A stretch of 10,520 bases of DNA, from the NCBI GenBank assembly GCA_937858255.1, contig CALLZQ010000274.1, positions 1 through 10,520 on the forward strand, in the 5' to 3' direction. Positions 1 to 6,416 of the stretch are shown in pieces. The position numbers and the translations under genes were made by a program. Each line of letters begins with the position of its first letter. Within the stretch, counting starts at the first letter, position 1. Source of the DNA: an uncultured Tabrizicola sp. Lineage in GTDB: Bacteria; Pseudomonadota; Alphaproteobacteria; Rhodobacterales; Rhodobacteraceae. Below the pieces are notes generated by a model. The model was not told where the DNA came from. It did not search any database and worked only from the letters and a program-made list of their open reading frames with translations.

Positions 1-59
1 GCGCGGGGGGGGGGGCGCGGCCCGGGGGGGCGGTTTTCCGGTGCCGCCGGCGTGCCCCG
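1..59. other. suspect low-quality contig-end sequence
   Basis: Runs of 11 G (5-15) and 7 G (24-30) sit in an almost pure G/C stretch, unlike the rest of the window. The methyltransferase frame stays open but becomes an unlikely Pro/Arg/Gly string. The simplest reading is sequencing or assembly error at a contig end, not real gene sequence. Confidence 0.55.
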
Positions 60-914
60 CAGATGCTGGGGCCTCGGGCCGCAGCAACCGCCGATGATCC
101 GCACCCCGGCGTCGCGCGCCAGCACGGCATATTCGGCCATCAGATCCGGGGTGCCGTCATAGTGGATATGGCCGTCATGATATTTCGGGATGCCGGCATT
201 GCCCTTGGCGATCACCGGGCGTTCGGTGCCGGTCGAGAGAAAGCCCATCACCGTCCGCATCAGATCCGAGGCGCCGACGCCGCAATTGGCACCGAACGCG
301 AGGGGCGGATTGGCCAGTTTCTCGACCATTTCGACCATAGCCGATGAGGTCACGCCCATCATCGTCCGCCCGGCCGTGTCAAAGCTCATCGTGCCGCACC
401 AGGCCATGCCGGCAAGGCGCGCGGCCTCGGCGGCGGCCTTGTATTCCTCGGGGGCAGAGATGGTCTCGATCCACAGCACATCGGCGCCGCCGGCCTTCAG
501 CCCCTCGGCCTGTTCGTGGAACATCTCGACCGCGAGTTCATGGGTCAGGCTGCCCATCGGCTGAAAGATCTCGCCGGTCGGGCCGACTGAACCCGCGACG
601 ACCACTGGCCGGCCGGCGGCATCGGCGATCTCGCGGCCGAGGCTGGCGCCAATGCGGTTCAGCTCATGCACCTGAGACTGGGCATTGTGCAGCTTCAAGC
701 GGCTGGCATTGCCGCCAAAGGTATTGGTCAGAAAGATATCCGACCCGGCCTCGACCGCGCCGCGATAGAGTTTTCGGATATTGTCGGGCTGTTCGACATT
801 CCACATCTCAGGCGGTTCGCCCGAGGAAAGGCCCATGTTGAACAGATTGGTTCCGGTCGCTCCATCGGCCATCAGCCAGTCGCGTTCGGAAAGCAGCTTG
901 GAAAGAGCGTCCAT
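1..914 (-). CDS. bmt: betaine/homocysteine S-methyltransferase (Bmt family), 3' end cut by window
   Basis: Zinc-dependent methyltransferase of the homocysteine S-methyltransferase/BHMT family. It is expected to make methionine in the cytoplasm by methylating homocysteine, in this subfamily usually from glycine betaine. About 304 codons are visible. An N-terminal DGATGTNL motif lies at residues 17-24. The family's zinc ligands are present: Cys211 in FGANCG and the Cys277-Cys278 pair in IIGGCCG. The start at 914 is chosen because AAGGA lies about 9 bases upstream; an in-frame ATG at 959 would add 15 residues but has no good ribosome site. No stop appears before the window edge. After GGCCG the reading (PRPQHLRG, then a proline-rich tail) departs from the usual family ending and coincides with G homopolymers, so the last ~20 codons are not trustworthy. 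The family is secure; betaine as the methyl donor is inferred, since S-methylmethionine enzymes share the same fold. Confidence 0.85.
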   Translation of the reverse strand, partial: MDALSKLLSERDWLMADGATGTNLFNMGLSSGEPPEMWNVEQPDNIRKLYRGAVEAGSDIFLTNTFGGNASRLKLHNAQSQVHELNRIGASLGREIADAAGRPVVVAGSVGPTGEIFQPMGSLTHELAVEMFHEQAEGLKAGGADVLWIETISAPEEYKAAAEAARLAGMAWCGTMSFDTAGRTMMGVTSSAMVEMVEKLANPPLAFGANCGVGASDLMRTVMGFLSTGTERPVIAKGNAGIPKYHDGHIHYDGTPDLMAEYAVLARDAGVRIIGGCCGPRPQHLRGTPAAPENRPPGPRPPPR

Positions 915-1016
915 CGGATCGGGTTCCTTGGTGGATTGGGAAAAGAGGCGCATGGTCATGGGGTGCCACGGGCCGGGACGGGAAGCAAATCGAATATGGC
1001 GCAGGGCGCCGGATAG

Positions 1017-1046
1017 CAAAAAGCCGCCCCTTTGGCGGGGGCGGCT
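1017..1046 (-). terminator. intrinsic terminator of the zeta-subunit gene
   Basis: A perfect 9-bp G/C-rich stem (1022-1030 with 1038-1046) encloses a 7-base loop and, read on the minus strand, is followed directly by a run of five T. It lies about 35 bases after the stop of the ATPase zeta gene. It should separate that gene from the methyltransferase downstream, which then needs its own promoter. Confidence 0.85.
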
Positions 1047-1080
1047 CCGGGCGGCCCGGTCGGCCGGCGCGCCCGCGGCT

Positions 1081-1395
1081 TCAGATTTCCGACATCAGTT
1101 GTGCCTTGGCGACGGGCAGCAACTCGACCATCTTGGCGCGCACTTCATCGGCGCTGGATTTGCTGCCCAGATCGCCCGCGACCTTGCGCACTACATCCTC
1201 GATCCCGGCCTCTTCGAAATCCGAGGCGATGACTTCGGCGACATAGGCGGCGGTTGCCTCTTCGGATTTGCCCAAGATGCCGGCAGCCCAGAGCGCGACC
1301 AGTTTGTTGCGGCGGGCCTCGGCCTTGAACTGCATCTCGGCGTCATGGGCGAATTTGGCTTCGAAGGCGTGTTCGCGATCGTCAAAGGTGGACAT
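1081..1395 (-). CDS. F1FO-ATPase inhibitor zeta subunit (DUF1476)
   Basis: A 104-residue soluble, mostly helical protein with no signal peptide or membrane segment. The opening [19 protein letters not shown] and the following [21 protein letters not shown] are typical of the DUF1476 family. The Paracoccus denitrificans member is the zeta subunit, which binds F1 through its N-terminal segment and blocks ATP hydrolysis. The fold is a four-helix bundle, and length and composition agree. AAGGGG about 7 bases before the ATG supports the start. The gene lies away from any atp operon, is divergent from purC, and ends at a strong terminator, so it is probably a single-gene unit. Family assignment is firm; the inhibitory strength of this copy is inferred, because the activity varies among alphaproteobacteria. 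Confidence 0.9.
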   Translation of the reverse strand: MSTFDDREHAFEAKFAHDAEMQFKAEARRNKLVALWAAGILGKSEEATAAYVAEVIASDFEEAGIEDVVRKVAGDLGSKSSADEVRAKMVELLPVAKAQLMSEI

Positions 1396-1427
1396 GTCGG
1401 GCCCCTTGCTGGTCTGGTGTTTCTTCC

Positions 1428-1456
1428 CATATGCCCTTCTCTGGCCCGCGCTGCAA
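1428..1456 (-). promoter_or_regulatory. possible sigma-70-type promoter for the zeta gene
   Basis: Read on the minus strand, TTGCAG (1456-1451) and CATATG (1433-1428) are 17 bases apart and end 32 bases before the zeta start codon. Spacing is ideal, but each box matches the consensus at only about half its positions. Confidence 0.25.
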
Positions 1457-1464
1457 GGCCAAGC

Positions 1465-1481
1465 GTGCCGCCTTGCGGCAC
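1465..1481 (+). other. hairpin in the purC upstream region
   Basis: GTGCCGC and GCGGCAC form a 7-bp stem around a CTT loop, about 80 bases before purC. No T-run follows on either strand. It may be part of a purC leader or overlap the zeta promoter region. Function unknown. Confidence 0.4.
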
Positions 1482-1515
1482 CGCGCCGCGTGCTGTAAGG
1501 GCTGGGGAAAGGATC

Positions 1516-1539
1516 AAAGGGTGCCCGAGGGCGCCCTTT
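1516..1539 (+). other. hairpin immediately upstream of the purC ribosome site
   Basis: AAAGGGTGCC pairs with GGCGCCCTTT (10 bp, one G-U) around a CGAG tetraloop. The A-tract/stem/T-tract arrangement is terminator-like in both directions. It ends 14 bases before the GGAGAGG of purC, so if transcribed it could attenuate or modulate purC. No converging gene pair here calls for an ordinary terminator. Confidence 0.5.
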
Positions 1540-1562
1540 GTCGCGTTTGTATCGGAGAGGCT

Positions 1563-2324
1563 ATGGCACGGCGCAAGAAAGTCTATGAGGGCAAGACCAA
1601 GATCCTCTATGACGGCCCGGAACCGGGTACGCTGATCCAGTACTTCAAGGATGAGGGCACTACGCCCGAGGCGGTGAACCCCGGCGGCAGCGAGGGCAAG
1701 GGGGTGTTGAACAACCGCCTGTCCGAATTCTTCATGACCGGGCTGAACAACATCGGGGTGCCGACGCATTTCCTGCGCCGGCTGAACATGCGTGAGCAAC
1801 TGGTGCGGATGGCCGAGATCATCCCGCTGGAAGTGGTGGTGCGCAATTTCGCGGCGGGCGAATTGTCGGCACGGCTGGGCATTCCCGAGGGCACGCCGCT
1901 GCCGCGTCCCATCGTCGAGTATTACTACAAGGATGACCGGCTGAGCGCGCCGATGGTTGCAGAAGAGCATATCGTTGCCTTTGGCTGGGCGACACAGCAG
2001 GATCTGGATGACATCGTGGCGCTGGCCCTGCGGGTCAATGACTTCATGTCGGGGGTGATGCTGGGGGTGGGTGTGCGTCTTGCCGATTTCCGCATCGAGG
2101 TTGGCCGGGTCTGGGAGGGTGATTTCATGCGCCTGATCGTCGCCGATGAGATCAGCCCCGACAATTGCCGCCTGTGGGATTTGCGCGGGGTGACGGACCG
2201 CACCGATGGGCAACCGGTGGCCGATCCCGGCCCCTTGCCGGATGCCTATACCGAATTGGCGCGGCGGCTGGGGGTTTTGCCCTCGAATGTCACCCATACC
2301 ACCAAGCCGACGCTGATCAATTAG
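1563..2324 (+). CDS. purC: phosphoribosylaminoimidazole-succinocarboxamide synthase (SAICAR synthetase)
   Basis: ATP-dependent ligase that joins aspartate to CAIR to form SAICAR in de novo purine synthesis; cytoplasmic. The 253-residue product is the usual size for alphaproteobacterial PurC, slightly longer than the E. coli enzyme (237). It starts with the family's YEGKTKILY nucleotide-binding strand (residues 8-16). [11 protein letters not shown] is at 90-100, and both family signatures are present: LADFRIEVG at 173-181 and [13 protein letters not shown] at 194-206. The ATG at 1563 has GGAGAGG two bases upstream of its 5' flank; a longer in-frame reading from 1431 covers non-coding leader and was not used. 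purS follows 93 bases downstream on the same strand, probably cotranscribed. Confidence 0.97.
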   Translation: MARRKKVYEGKTKILYDGPEPGTLIQYFKDEGTTPEAVNPGGSEGKGVLNNRLSEFFMTGLNNIGVPTHFLRRLNMREQLVRMAEIIPLEVVVRNFAAGELSARLGIPEGTPLPRPIVEYYYKDDRLSAPMVAEEHIVAFGWATQQDLDDIVALALRVNDFMSGVMLGVGVRLADFRIEVGRVWEGDFMRLIVADEISPDNCRLWDLRGVTDRTDGQPVADPGPLPDAYTELARRLGVLPSNVTHTTKPTLIN

Positions 2325-2351
2325 CTGCGCCTGGTCGGCGGCGCGTATCAG

Positions 2352-2369
2352 CCCCTTGCACCCAAGGGG
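2352..2369 (+). other. purC-purS intercistronic hairpin
   Basis: CCCCTTG and CAAGGGG make a 7-bp stem around a 4-base loop, 28 bases after purC. Purine-rich bases, not Ts, follow, so it is not a standard terminator. It could protect the upstream message or weaken read-through into purS. Confidence 0.4.
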
Positions 2370-2417
2370 AGGGGGCGCTAATCGGGGCACGATCCATTGG
2401 CCAAGCGGGGGAATCCC

Positions 2418-2657
2418 ATGAAAGCGCGCGTCACCGTCATGCTCAAGACCGGGGTTCTGGACGTTCAGGGCGAGGCCGTGCGCCATGCGCTGGGAACGCT
2501 GGGCTTTGCCGGGGTAAACGGGGTCCGGCAGGGCAAGGTGATCGAACTGGATCTGGCGGAAACCGATGCCGCTGCTGCCGAGGCCGCCGTCAAGACCATG
2601 TGTGACAAGCTGCTGGCCAATACGGTGATCGAGAGCTATCGGGTCGAGATCCTCTGA
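2418..2657 (+). CDS. purS: phosphoribosylformylglycinamidine synthase subunit PurS
   Basis: Small subunit of FGAM synthase. In bacteria with the split enzyme, PurS dimers bridge the glutaminase PurQ and the synthase PurL, helping pass ammonia to FGAR in de novo purine synthesis. The 79 residues are the normal length. The family pattern KTGVLDVQGEAVRHALGTLGF is recognisable, though Val16 stands where many homologues have Pro, and the protein ends in the typical YRVEIL strand. The ATG at 2418 is used, with a GGGGGA tract about 6 bases upstream; a start 21 bases earlier lacks support. Usual partners purQ and purL are not next to it here; the next gene converges from the opposite strand. Confidence 0.93.
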   Translation: MKARVTVMLKTGVLDVQGEAVRHALGTLGFAGVNGVRQGKVIELDLAETDAAAAEAAVKTMCDKLLANTVIESYRVEIL

Positions 2658-2678
2658 CGCCTTTCGGGGGATGATGTG

Positions 2679-2699
2679 GCGGGGGGGAAACTGCCCCGC
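2679..2699. terminator. weak hairpin between convergent purS and P450 genes
   Basis: GCGGGG (2679-2684) and CCCCGC (2694-2699) form a 6-bp stem with a 9-base loop, 21 bases after purS. There is no T-run, so it is only a weak candidate for ending transcription from either side. Nothing else is recognised in the 117-bp gap. Confidence 0.3.
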
Positions 2700-2774
2700 A
2701 ATCGGCCTCCTCCGAACCTAGCCCCTTTAATCCGAAGATCATTCTGAACCGATGCCCCGGGCGATGTCGGGCAG

Positions 2775-4136
2775 TTAGCGCGGGCTGATCGCGAGTCGGA
2801 TGCCGTTTCTGGCGCGCACGGTCAGATGGGCGACCGGGACCGGCGACTCGCCGGGGATCAGCGCAAAGCGGTGACGGCGCAAGAGTTGCGCGAGCAAGAG
2901 CGTGCCCTCGACCATGGCGAAACCGGCGCCGGTGCAGACGCGCGGGCCGGCGGAAAACGGCAGATAGGCATCGCGGGCGCAGGCGCGCGTCTCATCGCGT
3001 GACCAGCGGTCCGGGTCAAAGGCATCTGGGTCTGGCCAGAGCCTTTCGTGGCGGTGAACATGCCAGGGTGACAGCACGACCTGCGCGCCGGGGGGGACGG
3101 GACGGCCGCGAAAACTCTCGGCCACGGTCGTCTCGCGCACCATCATCGGCACCGGCGGATAGAGGCGCAGCGCCTCGCGGAACACGTCGCGGGTGAATCT
3201 GAGGGAGGAGAGGCAGGCGAAATCGGGATGTGCTGGCAGTTGGGCGGCCTCGGCGGCGGCGCGGTCCTGCACCTCGGGCGCGAGGGCCAGCAGATAGAGC
3301 GACCAGGCGAGGGCAGAGGCACTGGTCTCATGCCCGGCCAGAAAGAAGATCGCCACCTGATCGACCATTTCCTCGGTGGAAAAGCGCTGGCCGGTCTGGG
3401 GATCGGCCATGGTCATGATCTTGGTCGCCAGATCGTCGGGGGCGGTGCCGGCGGCGATCTCGTGGGCACGACGGCGGGTCATCTCGGTGATAAGGTGGCG
3501 GATACGGCGGGCGGCGGCGCGGGTCGCGGGGCGATGCAGCCGTGGCATCCAGCGGGGCAGCGGCAAAAAGGCGGCAAGGTTCAGGATCGGCTGGCTGCGC
3601 TGATAGGCGCGAAAAGCGTGGAAGACCGCCTGCGCCATCTGATCCTCGATCGGGATCGAGAAGAGCGTGCGAAAGATCACATCGGCGGCGGCATGGCTCA
3701 TCTCGGCCTCGACCTCGACCGGACCTGCGGGCAGGCGGGCGGCGGCGGCCTCTCCTGCGGCCCGGATCGCGGGGGAGGGATCGCGCAGCCGTCCGCCCTC
3801 AAAAGCGGGGGCGATAATGCGGCGCTGCCGCTTCCACGTCTCGCCATTGGTGACAAAGACCGAATTGCCGAGGAGCGGGGCCAGCCCCTCGCGGATGCGG
3901 TTCGATTTCGGAAAATCGTCGGGGCGTGCCTTTAGCACCAGATCAATCAGCGCCGGGTCATTGCACAGATAGCTGCGGAAGAAGGGTGTGCGAAATTCGG
4001 CCATCCAGGCGCGGTAGAGGCGGGCGGGCTGGGCTGAGAGGATATCCTGCCGGAACAGCCGCATATGCCGCCAGAGCGAGACGCGCCCGGGCCGGGCCTC
4101 GGGCTTGGGGGGCAGGGGGGGCGGTGACTTGGTCAT
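2775..4136 (-). CDS. cytochrome P450 monooxygenase
   Basis: Heme-thiolate monooxygenase of 453 residues, expected to insert one oxygen atom from O2 into a hydrophobic substrate. All core P450 marks are visible: C-helix WKRQRR at 101-106, I-helix oxygen-activation motif AGHETS at 267-272, K-helix ExxR (Glu321, Arg324), FDPDRW at 373-378, and heme loop FSAGPRVCTGAGFA at 394-407 with ligand Cys401. The N-terminus is proline-rich with no signal or membrane anchor, so the protein is probably soluble. Its ATG overlaps the stop of the upstream hydrolase by ATGA and has no clear Shine-Dalgarno site, which suggests translational coupling. No ferredoxin or ferredoxin reductase gene lies nearby, so electrons must come from partners encoded elsewhere. 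The superfamily is certain; subfamily and substrate cannot be read from the sequence. Confidence 0.95.
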   Translation of the reverse strand: MTKSPPPLPPKPEARPGRVSLWRHMRLFRQDILSAQPARLYRAWMAEFRTPFFRSYLCNDPALIDLVLKARPDDFPKSNRIREGLAPLLGNSVFVTNGETWKRQRRIIAPAFEGGRLRDPSPAIRAAGEAAAARLPAGPVEVEAEMSHAAADVIFRTLFSIPIEDQMAQAVFHAFRAYQRSQPILNLAAFLPLPRWMPRLHRPATRAAARRIRHLITEMTRRRAHEIAAGTAPDDLATKIMTMADPQTGQRFSTEEMVDQVAIFFLAGHETSASALAWSLYLLALAPEVQDRAAAEAAQLPAHPDFACLSSLRFTRDVFREALRLYPPVPMMVRETTVAESFRGRPVPPGAQVVLSPWHVHRHERLWPDPDAFDPDRWSRDETRACARDAYLPFSAGPRVCTGAGFAMVEGTLLLAQLLRRHRFALIPGESPVPVAHLTVRARNGIRLAISPR

Positions 4137-5410
4137 TCGGTATCGGTAAAGCGGTTCACTGCCCGCGTCAGCCGGCTTTTTGACGGGGGACGGTTGCGGT
4201 AGCGCTCGGCCAGGGTCAGGGGGCCGGCGGTAATCTGGAAGTAATCGTAGTCACCCGGCCGGTCAAAAGCGCAAAGATATTGAAAATGCAGGCGAAAGAA
4301 CCGCCAGCGCAATTCCTTCCACCGGGCGGGCGAGAGGGTCTGGGTAAAGGCCGCCGACAGGATCAAGGGCCAGCGCTGATCCGGCGGCGCCGCGCCGCTG
4401 ACCGCCACCGGGTCGCAGAGCGCAAAGGCGCAGCCATCGCCGGGGGCTGTCACATCGACCCATGTGATCTCGGGCCGGGCCGAGAGATAGGCCAGGTCGC
4501 CGCGCAGGCGCCGCGCCTTGGGCAGAAAACTCACCATCGGCACCACTTGCCCCAAGGACAGGAACGCCAGCGGCGGATGCCCGGCAGGCAAGCCGGCCCG
4601 GATCAGATCGGCCAGGATCGAGACCCCCAGATGCGCGCCCGAGGAATGGCCGACCACCAGCACCTCATCCACCCCCGAGGTCAGCGCCTCGCGGATCGCA
4701 TGTCCGAATTGCGCCATCCGCGCCTCAAGCTCGGGCGGGTTCGCACCGCCAAACCGGGCCGAAAAGGCGTAATCATGCATCAGGTAATAGGCAAAGACCT
4801 TGCCGTCGCGGGCCTTGAACCAGTGCAGCGCCAGAATGACACCGGCTGTCCCGACGGCCAGTGCCAGCAGTGCCGACAGCACCAGCGCCCGCACCGGGCC
4901 GGTCAGGGGCGAGAGGAGCGACGAGGTCAGGATTTGCGTCACCACCAGACAGACCCAACCGAAGACCAGCGCCAGCAGCATCTCGATCAGCAGAAACACA
5001 ATCGGATAAAGGGCCGCAATGACCGGCCCCTTGCGCAGTTTCATCAACCGGAACAGCGCGCCCGAGGCAATATAGGCCCAGGCGGTGCGCAAAAGTTGCC
5101 AATAGGTTGCGGGAATGCTGTTCGACATGCTGCCGCGCACGATATCGGACCAGACCAGCCCCTCGATCTCGGCCTCGGCAGGGCCTTCGCCGATACGGCC
5201 CAGCACATGCCAGCCATAGGCGCCCTTGCCGGTGCGCGGCCGCAAATCCAGCCCATAGCCCGAGATACGCGCCTGCTCGGCGCCTTCCTTGCGGTAAAGC
5301 TCACGATAGCGGCGCGGGTGGATCGGGTCATAGCCGGGAATATAAAACACCCGGCGGCGAAATGGTTCTGCCTCCGTCTCCGATGCCAGGTCGCTGACAG
5401 GTTCTGTCAT
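4133..5410 (-). CDS. membrane-associated alpha/beta-hydrolase-like protein
   Basis: A 425-residue protein without a recognised named family. The N-terminal part (20-100) has VFYIPGYDPIHPRRY, resembling the first strand and loop of an alpha/beta-hydrolase. Two hydrophobic segments follow at about 129-160 and 172-196. The C-terminal half carries a nucleophile elbow VVGHSSGAHLG with candidate catalytic Ser256. Asp325 (APGDG) and a His such as His375 could complete a triad, but this is inference. The topology suggests a hydrolase domain tethered by a two-helix hairpin, so a lipid or ester substrate is plausible. AAGAGG about 8 bases before the ATG supports the start. Its stop overlaps the P450 start by four bases, and ccdA lies 72 bases upstream on the same strand. 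Confidence 0.75.
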   Translation of the reverse strand: MTEPVSDLASETEAEPFRRRVFYIPGYDPIHPRRYRELYRKEGAEQARISGYGLDLRPRTGKGAYGWHVLGRIGEGPAEAEIEGLVWSDIVRGSMSNSIPATYWQLLRTAWAYIASGALFRLMKLRKGPVIAALYPIVFLLIEMLLALVFGWVCLVVTQILTSSLLSPLTGPVRALVLSALLALAVGTAGVILALHWFKARDGKVFAYYLMHDYAFSARFGGANPPELEARMAQFGHAIREALTSGVDEVLVVGHSSGAHLGVSILADLIRAGLPAGHPPLAFLSLGQVVPMVSFLPKARRLRGDLAYLSARPEITWVDVTAPGDGCAFALCDPVAVSGAAPPDQRWPLILSAAFTQTLSPARWKELRWRFFRLHFQYLCAFDRPGDYDYFQITAGPLTLAERYRNRPPSKSRLTRAVNRFTDTE

Positions 5411-5437
5411 CGTGTTCAGCCTCTTGGTCCCGCCCGC

Positions 5438-5466
5438 AATCTAGACGCGATTTCAGGCGGAATTAA
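5438..5466 (-). promoter_or_regulatory. possible promoter for the hydrolase-P450 pair
   Basis: On the minus strand TTAATT (5466-5461) and TAGATT (5443-5438) are separated by exactly 17 bases, 27 bases ahead of the hydrolase ATG. Matches to consensus are 3/6 and 4/6. It would let the pair be transcribed apart from ccdA. Confidence 0.35.
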
Positions 5467-5482
5467 GGGCAAAGGCGGGCGG

Positions 5483-6241
5483 TCAGCCTAAAAGCGGGAT
5501 ACCGAAACGGTCGAAGGTTTCCAGCAGGAAGAACGAGAAATCGGTAAAGGCGCCGGTGACAAGCGCCAGCCCGACGATCAGCAAGAGCGTGCCCATCACC
5601 CGCTCGATCAGCTTCATATGCCGCTTGAGGCGTTGCATCAGCCCCATTGACCGCTCGATAAACATCGCCGCCAGCAGGAAGGGCAGGCCCAGACCCAGCG
5701 CATAGACCGCAAGCAGCAGCGTGCCCCGCTGGACCGAGCCCTCTTGCGCCGCCAGCGACAGGATCGCCCCCAGTTGCGGGCCGATACAGGGCGTCCAGCC
5801 AAAGGCGAAGGCCAGACCCAGAAGATAGGCGCCAAAGGCCGAGCCGCCCTGCTCGCCCGCGTTCAGCCGCGCCTCGCGGTCCAGCAGCGGAATGCGGAAC
5901 AGCCCCAGAAAATGCAGGCCGAAAATGATCACCACCCCCCCGGCGATCTTGGAAAACAGTTCCTGATTGCTGAGGAAGAAGGCACCAAAGGCCGAGGCGG
6001 TAAAGCCGAGCAGCAGAAAGACCGTCGACAGACCCATCACGAAAAACAGCGCCGGCAGCAGAACGCGGCGGCGCGCATGGGCGTCGCTGCGCATCTCACC
6101 GACCGAGATGCCGCCCATATAGGCCAGATAGGGCGGTACAATCGGCAAGACGCAGGGGGAGAGGAAGGATAAGACCCCCGCCAGCAGCGCAATCAGCATC
6201 GCTGGCGCCAAGCCCGCGTCGATCAGGTCGATTCCGAACAT
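5483..6241 (-). CDS. ccdA: cytochrome c biogenesis protein CcdA (DsbD-like thiol transporter)
   Basis: Inner-membrane protein of 252 residues that moves reducing equivalents from cytoplasmic thioredoxin to the periplasm, keeping apocytochrome c thiols reduced for heme attachment. About six hydrophobic helices are visible. The two redox cysteines sit in the family motifs LSPCVLPIVPPYLAYMGG (Cys30) and GWTPCIGPQLGAIL (Cys152). The chosen ATG at 6241 gives MFGIDLIDAG and has AAGGA about 7 bases upstream; an in-frame extension to 6298 would add 19 polar residues without support. It lies downstream of the rne terminator, so it probably has its own promoter, and 72 bases upstream of the hydrolase gene. 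Length and motifs match the short CcdA form, which lacks the extra DsbD domains. Confidence 0.93.
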   Translation of the reverse strand: MFGIDLIDAGLAPAMLIALLAGVLSFLSPCVLPIVPPYLAYMGGISVGEMRSDAHARRRVLLPALFFVMGLSTVFLLLGFTASAFGAFFLSNQELFSKIAGGVVIIFGLHFLGLFRIPLLDREARLNAGEQGGSAFGAYLLGLAFAFGWTPCIGPQLGAILSLAAQEGSVQRGTLLLAVYALGLGLPFLLAAMFIERSMGLMQRLKRHMKLIERVMGTLLLIVGLALVTGAFTDFSFFLLETFDRFGIPLLG

Positions 6242-6368
6242 GCCCGGTCCTTTTTTCGCATTGCCTTTTGTCTTAGCCGTCCAAGGCCCGCGCGTCACGG
6301 GGGCGCGCTGTCACAAGGGCGTGGCCCGATTGTAATCCTTTGCCGCTTGCGGGATTTGAGAAAAGGCA

Positions 6369-6397
6369 AAAGGGCGGCACAAATTGCGCCGCCCTTT
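6369..6397 (-). terminator. intrinsic terminator after rne
   Basis: AAAGGGCGGC and GCCGCCCTTT form a perfect 10-bp stem with a 9-base loop, 19 bases past the rne stop. The stem ends in T/A tracts, with further T-rich bases on both strands, so it can act in either direction. It separates rne from ccdA. Confidence 0.85.
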
Positions 6398-6416
6398 CGA
6401 TGTTTTTCCGGTCAGA

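Noticed and set aside
915..1016. Possible SAM- or SAH-type riboswitch ahead of the methyltransferase gene
   Set aside because: Such elements occur upstream of methionine genes in this group, but only about 100 bases are available after the terminator and no matching fold was seen by eye.
1191..2486. 431-codon minus-strand open frame opposite purC, purS and the zeta gene
   Set aside because: It covers well-supported purC and purS on the other strand, has low-complexity His/Gln/Pro-rich composition and no recognisable motif. It is a GC-rich shadow.
4280..5491. 403-codon plus-strand open frame opposite the hydrolase gene
   Set aside because: Composition is His/Gln/Arg-rich with no domain, and the opposite strand has a coherent protein with a GHSSG elbow, membrane helices and a ribosome site.
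6242..6298. 19-residue N-terminal extension of ccdA
   Set aside because: The extension is polar and lacks a ribosome site, while the internal ATG at 6241 has AAGGA at good spacing and the expected CcdA start.
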